Source of the DNA: DASWRT01 sp036403035
GTDB taxonomy: Bacteria > Pseudomonadota > Alphaproteobacteria > ATCC43930 > CGMCC-115725
Length of the DNA: 8,736 nucleotides
NCBI GenBank assembly: GCA_036403035.1
Contig: DASWRT010000442.1
Span: forward strand, 1 to 8,736
Direction of reading: 5' to 3'
The notes under the pieces are model-generated. The model saw only the letters and a list, made by a program, of their open reading frames with translations. It did no database searches and was not told the origin of the DNA. Shown piece by piece: positions 5,756 to 8,736 of the stretch. The translations under genes were made by a program, and so were the position numbers. Each line of letters begins with the position of its first letter. Positions within the stretch are counted from its first letter, which is position 1.

Positions 5756-6595
5756 CTATGCCGCCCGGCGCAGCGCTGCCATCACCCGCGCGATCTGCTC
5801 GGCGACGTCGATCTCGACCGCCGACGTGACCTCAAGGCGTCGGTCTTCGAAGACGTGGACCTTGCCGCGGTGGCGGCGGCGCCAGCTCATGATCGCCGTG
5901 TCGCGCGCCTGGACCAGCCCGATCATCTGCGGCCGGAACAGGCGGAACATCGCCGTCAGCCAGCGGTTCAGAGGCCAGGACGGGCGCGCCGTGTCGATCG
6001 CGAACCGGTGGAGCATCGCGATCACGTCCTCGCCGCGATACCAGGTCTCGCCGGTGACCCAGCGGTTCGTCGTGAACAGCCGGATCGGCGCCCCGCTGGC
6101 GTTCATGCCGATCCCGATCAGGTGGCTGAACTTGTCGTTGTTGCCGCCCTGGTTCGGCTGCGCGACCGGCGCCAGGAGCGGATCGGCGGGCGCGGCCGGC
6201 GCATCGGCGATCGCCAGCTCCGGCAGCATCAGCGGCGTGATGCCGCGCGGCATGCCGCGCGGCCGCAGGAAGGTGTGGAAGTGCCCGTGCTCGCCTGCCG
6301 GCCGCTGCTCCGGCGGATGCGCGTGGTAGAAATACTGCGCGTGCGTCTCGGGGTCGTAGGCGTCGCCGGCCGGATAGTGCGACCACTCGTAGAAGACGCC
6401 CGCGTCGCGCAGCACGTCGCTGACGATCGTATCGCCCGACTTCGCCAGCACGCGCTGGCATTCGACCAGATCCTCGCCGGCGCGCAGCATCGCTTCGAGA
6501 TCGGCGCGGGGAACGCGGGACAGATCGACCGCCGCCGCCGTGCCGGCGGAGGGCGTGCCGGCTCCCGCCGGAAGCTGCGACGATGGCGCCGCCAT
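5756..6595 (-). CDS. Histidine-rich conserved hypothetical protein, last gene of the Mla-type operon
   Basis: This is a 279-aa protein, probably cytoplasmic, with no signal peptide. After a 25-residue Ala/Pro-rich lead come a helix (30-52), then a dense histidine region: H73, H85, H91, H93, H103, H105, H107, including YFYHAHPPEQRP and GEHGHFHTFLRPRG. Next are SHLIGIGMNASGAPIRLFTTNRWVTGETWY (157-186) and PSWPLNRWLTAMFRLFRPQ (205-223), then EDRRLEVTSAVEID (250-263). The blocks match my memory of a conserved family I believe is catalogued as DUF6969, with no known activity; the family number is from memory. The histidines suggest a metal or nucleotide site, which is inference. The ATG at 6595 overlaps the lipoprotein stop as TGATG, so translation is coupled; the frame stays open further upstream only as a shadow inside the lipoprotein gene. 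Confidence 0.85.
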   Translation of the reverse strand: MAAPSSQLPAGAGTPSAGTAAAVDLSRVPRADLEAMLRAGEDLVECQRVLAKSGDTIVSDVLRDAGVFYEWSHYPAGDAYDPETHAQYFYHAHPPEQRPAGEHGHFHTFLRPRGMPRGITPLMLPELAIADAPAAPADPLLAPVAQPNQGGNNDKFSHLIGIGMNASGAPIRLFTTNRWVTGETWYRGEDVIAMLHRFAIDTARPSWPLNRWLTAMFRLFRPQMIGLVQARDTAIMSWRRRHRGKVHVFEDRRLEVTSAVEIDVAEQIARVMAALRRAA

Positions 6596-7344
6596 CAGCC
6601 GAGAGTCCGGCCGCGGCGCGGCGAGGACGGCGGCGGCGGTTGCCGCTGCTGCTGCCCGTCGAAGTCGACCGTGATGAGGGCCCATTCGACGAGCGCCTTC
6701 ATCGCGCCGCCGAGCGCCTCGTCGAACGCCCTGATGATCCCGGTCAGCGTGTTGCGCGCCGCCTGCTCCCGGCGCTCCGTCGTCAGCTGGGCGATGATGA
6801 CGCCTTCCGGCATCCGGACGAGGCGTGCGTTGAAGCGGACCCAGATCGTCGGCGGCCGGTCCTGCTGCGGCCCGTCCGGCTCGTAGACCGCCTGGAAGCG
6901 GCGCAGCTCCGGTTGCAGCACGTAGTCGGCGCGCAATCCGACGCTCTCCCGTCCGACCGCCGTGATGCGGCCGGTCGCCTGGAACGATTCGACGAGCAGG
7001 AGCTGCACCATCAGCGGCGCCCGGTCCGGCCACGCCGAGTTCGCGAAATAGTCGATCGTCACCGGCGAGCGGTTGAGCGCGATCCGGGCATTGTCGAGCT
7101 CCGCCGGCGCGGTCGGCGCATCCACGAGGAGCTGCGCGGTGACGTTCGGCAGGTCGGGCCGGAACGTCGTCTTCGGCGTCAGCACGTAAAGCTGCGGCGG
7201 CTCGCCGAACCCGGGCAAGAGGCCGGAGCATCCGGGGAGAACGGCCGGAAGCGCCGCCGCCGCGCCGAGCGCGATGCCCCCGCGGAGCAGCCCGCGGCGC
7301 GACGGCGGCAGTACGGGAGCGGCGGACGACCGGCCTGTGCTCAT
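6595..7344 (-). CDS. ABC-type transport auxiliary lipoprotein (PqiC-like, MCE-associated)
   Basis: This is a 249-aa lipoprotein. The N terminus has SRRGLLRGG (15-23), a hydrophobic stretch (24-35) and a lipobox LPGC (36-39). Signal peptidase II would cleave before C39; serine at the next position favours outer-membrane delivery. The twin arginines give it a Tat-like look. The mature part has the features of the ABC-transport auxiliary family: QLYVLTPKT near 51-59, IALNRSPVTIDYFANSAWPDRAPLMVQLLLVESF spanning about 87-120, and VGLRADYVLQPELRRFQAVY (134-153). The tail is Pro/Arg-rich. In MCE systems this lipoprotein works with the MCE ring in moving phospholipids across the periplasm. Its ATG overlaps the MCE stop as ATGA, and its own stop overlaps the next start, so all three are coupled. 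Confidence 0.9.
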   Translation of the reverse strand: MSTGRSSAAPVLPPSRRGLLRGGIALGAAAALPAVLPGCSGLLPGFGEPPQLYVLTPKTTFRPDLPNVTAQLLVDAPTAPAELDNARIALNRSPVTIDYFANSAWPDRAPLMVQLLLVESFQATGRITAVGRESVGLRADYVLQPELRRFQAVYEPDGPQQDRPPTIWVRFNARLVRMPEGVIIAQLTTERREQAARNTLTGIIRAFDEALGGAMKALVEWALITVDFDGQQQRQPPPPSSPRRGRTLG

Positions 7345-8303
7345 CGCGGACGGTACCCCTCGCGCCGGTCGCCGAAGAAGAATCGCGCCGGGTCGCGTTC
7401 GATGTCGGCGGTGAGCCGCGTCAGGCCGTTAATCATCATCCGCGTTTCGGTGACGAGCTGCATGAGGTCGGGCAGGCCGCGCTGGCTGAAGTCGCGCAAG
7501 CCGGAACGGTTCTCCTGGACGAGTTGATCGACATGGGCCGCGAAATCGTTGAGCCGGTGGGTCATCTGGTTGAGATCGCCGACCGTTTGGTTGAGCTTGT
7601 CGCTGAGCCCCTCCCTCCCCGTCAAGGACTGGCTGAGTTCTGTCAGCGTGCCGCGCGTCTGTTCGGTCAGGGCGCGGACGTCGCGCAACGTCGCGGCGCC
7701 GTCGGCGAGAATCGTCCTGATGTCGCCGTTCCCGGCGCCGAGCGCGTCCATCGTCGCGCGGAATTGCTTCAAGCCGTCGGCGATCGCCGTCCGGTTGTCG
7801 TCATTGACGATGTCGGCGAGCCGGTCGGCGAGCACGATCGCGTGCTCCAGAAGCTCCGGCGCGTTCGCGAACACCTGTTCCAGCCGCGAGGCGCGCGAGG
7901 CGATCACCGGGTAGCGCTCGCCGTCCTTCGCTTCGAGCGGCGGCGCCGACTGGCTGCCGCCGGTGATCTGGACGAAGGAGAAGCCGGTGATCCCCTGCAT
8001 CTCCAGCGAGGCGACCGCGTCGGACTTGATCGGCACGCCGGGATCGACCGCGACGCGCACCCGCACCCGCCCGACATTCTGCGGATCGATCCGGATATCC
8101 TCGACCCGTCCGATCTGGATGCCGTTGTAGCGGACCGGCGCGCCGGTGTTGAGGCCCGTCACCGAGCCGGTGAAGTAGATGTCGTAGAGTGCGAACTCGC
8201 GGTTGAACTGCACCCGCGCGAGCCAGACGACCGCGACGAACATCGCGATCAGCATGCCGAGGACGAAGGTTCCGACGAGAACGTGATGCGCGCGGGTTTC
8301 CAT
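7341..8303 (-). CDS. MCE/MlaD family lipid-transport protein
   Basis: This is a 320-aa protein. A short cytoplasmic tail (METRAHH) precedes one membrane helix (about 8-29), after which the protein is periplasmic. The MCE domain covers about 38-116, with FTGSVTGLNTGAPVRYNGIQIGRV (44-67) and GITGFSFVQITGG (104-116), both family hallmarks. Residues about 140-300 are helical and heptad-like (LEQVFANAPELLEHAIVLADRLADI and onward), the coiled-coil region that in other MCE proteins forms a tube or needle above the hexameric ring. The protein binds the substrate lipid and couples to the ABC permease. It is longer than E. coli MlaD (about 180 aa) because of this helical extension. It follows the ATPase gene by 27 nt and ends in an ATGA overlap with the lipoprotein. 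There is no strong Shine-Dalgarno at 8303. Confidence 0.94.
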   Translation of the reverse strand: METRAHHVLVGTFVLGMLIAMFVAVVWLARVQFNREFALYDIYFTGSVTGLNTGAPVRYNGIQIGRVEDIRIDPQNVGRVRVRVAVDPGVPIKSDAVASLEMQGITGFSFVQITGGSQSAPPLEAKDGERYPVIASRASRLEQVFANAPELLEHAIVLADRLADIVNDDNRTAIADGLKQFRATMDALGAGNGDIRTILADGAATLRDVRALTEQTRGTLTELSQSLTGREGLSDKLNQTVGDLNQMTHRLNDFAAHVDQLVQENRSGLRDFSQRGLPDLMQLVTETRMMINGLTRLTADIERDPARFFFGDRREGYRPR

Positions 8304-8330
8304 ACTGGCGGCAGTCGATCGATTCGTATC

Positions 8331-8736
8331 TCAGCCGGCGTCCGCCGATGCCGCAGCGAGGGCGGCACGGCCGCGCGGCCCGTGGAAGTAGGATTGGATC
8401 CAGGGATGCGGGTCTTCGAGCAGATCGGCCATTGTGCCGATTTTCACCTTCTTGTCGATCAGCACCGCGATCCGGTCGCAGATCGCGCGAAGGCTGTCGA
8501 GGTCGTGCGTCACCATGAACACGGTGAGCCCGAGGCTCCGTTGCAGGTCGCGGATCAGCGAATCGAACTCAGCCGCGCCGATCGGGTCAAGTCCGGCCGT
8601 CGGCTCGTCGAGGAACAGGATCTCCGGGTCGAGGGCCAGCGCGCGGGCGAGCCCGGCCCGCTTGCGCATGCCGCCCGACAGCTCCGACGGATACTTGATC
8701 GCGGCGTCCGCCGGCAGGCCTACCATCGCCACCTTG
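8331..8736 (-). CDS. ABC transporter ATP-binding protein, MlaF-like (partial, N terminus outside the window)
   Basis: Only the C-terminal 134 residues are present; the frame runs off the right edge, beginning within ...KVAMVGLP. The ABC signature is present as LSGGM, followed by RKRAGLARALALDPE. Walker B is ILFLDEPTAGLDP and the switch histidine is in MVTHDLDSL. Walker A would lie beyond the window. The signature LSGGMRKR and the tail after the switch region fit the MlaF/MCE-associated group rather than drug or amino-acid importers. The protein hydrolyses ATP at the inner membrane to power the MCE permease. Gene order in this operon (ATPase, MCE protein, lipoprotein) is standard, and the permease gene is expected just upstream of the ATPase, to the right of the window. 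Confidence 0.95.
   Translation of the reverse strand, partial: KVAMVGLPADAAIKYPSELSGGMRKRAGLARALALDPEILFLDEPTAGLDPIGAAEFDSLIRDLQRSLGLTVFMVTHDLDSLRAICDRIAVLIDKKVKIGTMADLLEDPHPWIQSYFHGPRGRAALAAASADAG

Noticed and set aside
4475..6886. An 803-codon plus-strand open frame across the ATPase and into the antisense of the lipid-transport operon
   Set aside because: It is very arginine-rich with no domain, overlaps two well-supported genes in other frames, and is the expected open shadow of GC-rich coding DNA.
5756..7231. A 491-aa reading of the last operon gene, extended into the lipoprotein gene
   Set aside because: The extra 212 residues are low-complexity shadow of the lipoprotein frame; the TGATG overlap at 6595 is the natural start.
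1..8736. CRISPR array, insertion sequence or phage genes
   Set aside because: No regularly spaced repeats, no transposase or phage-like protein, and no terminal inverted repeats with target duplications were seen.

Overview
This is a GC-rich bacterial chromosomal window, most likely from an alphaproteobacterium. The evidence is a cold-shock protein with two tandem cold-shock domains and an acidic/arginine-rich leader, a type common in that class. It also carries a Mla/MCE-type lipid transport cassette and a conserved hypothetical protein (RAPVLTLWAA type) that I associate with Rhizobiales and relatives. I cannot place the genus from sequence alone. I see no insertion sequence, phage gene, CRISPR array or rRNA.

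Layout. (1) 12-139: tRNA-Pro(CGG) with an encoded CCA end and a strong intrinsic terminator. (2) 330-1035: a double-domain cold-shock protein on the plus strand, followed by a 14-bp inverted repeat. (3) 1188-3374: an accessory-looking stretch of small orphan genes, all on the minus strand, separated by long gaps. These are a 179-aa conserved hypothetical, a 66-aa hypothetical with a repeat-rich AT-rich leader, a candidate 21-aa single-span membrane peptide with an ideal Shine-Dalgarno, and an 84-aa helical hypothetical. (4) 3576-5731: a promoter and a plus-strand 641-aa AAA+ ATPase (ORC/Cdc6- or ExeA/TniB-like) with a roughly 260-residue low-complexity N-terminal arm, ending in a hairpin shared with the converging operon. 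(5) 5756-8736: a minus-strand operon running in from the right edge. Its order is ABC ATPase (partial, MlaF-like), MCE/MlaD protein, ABC-transport auxiliary lipoprotein, and a histidine-rich hypothetical protein. The last three are joined by ATGA and TGATG overlaps.

How they work together. The right-hand operon is a retrograde or anterograde phospholipid transporter: the ATPase powers an inner-membrane permease presumably encoded just beyond the window. The MCE protein forms the periplasmic lipid-binding ring, and the lipoprotein probably sits at the outer membrane. The histidine-rich protein is translationally coupled to the lipoprotein and is the least understood member. The ATPase, the cold-shock gene and the small orphans are separate transcription units with no visible functional link to it.

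Nothing here is a clear new defence or mobile system. The best leads are the histidine-rich protein in the lipid-transport operon, the 21-aa membrane peptide, the repeated leader of the 66-aa gene, and the ATPase with its disordered arm.
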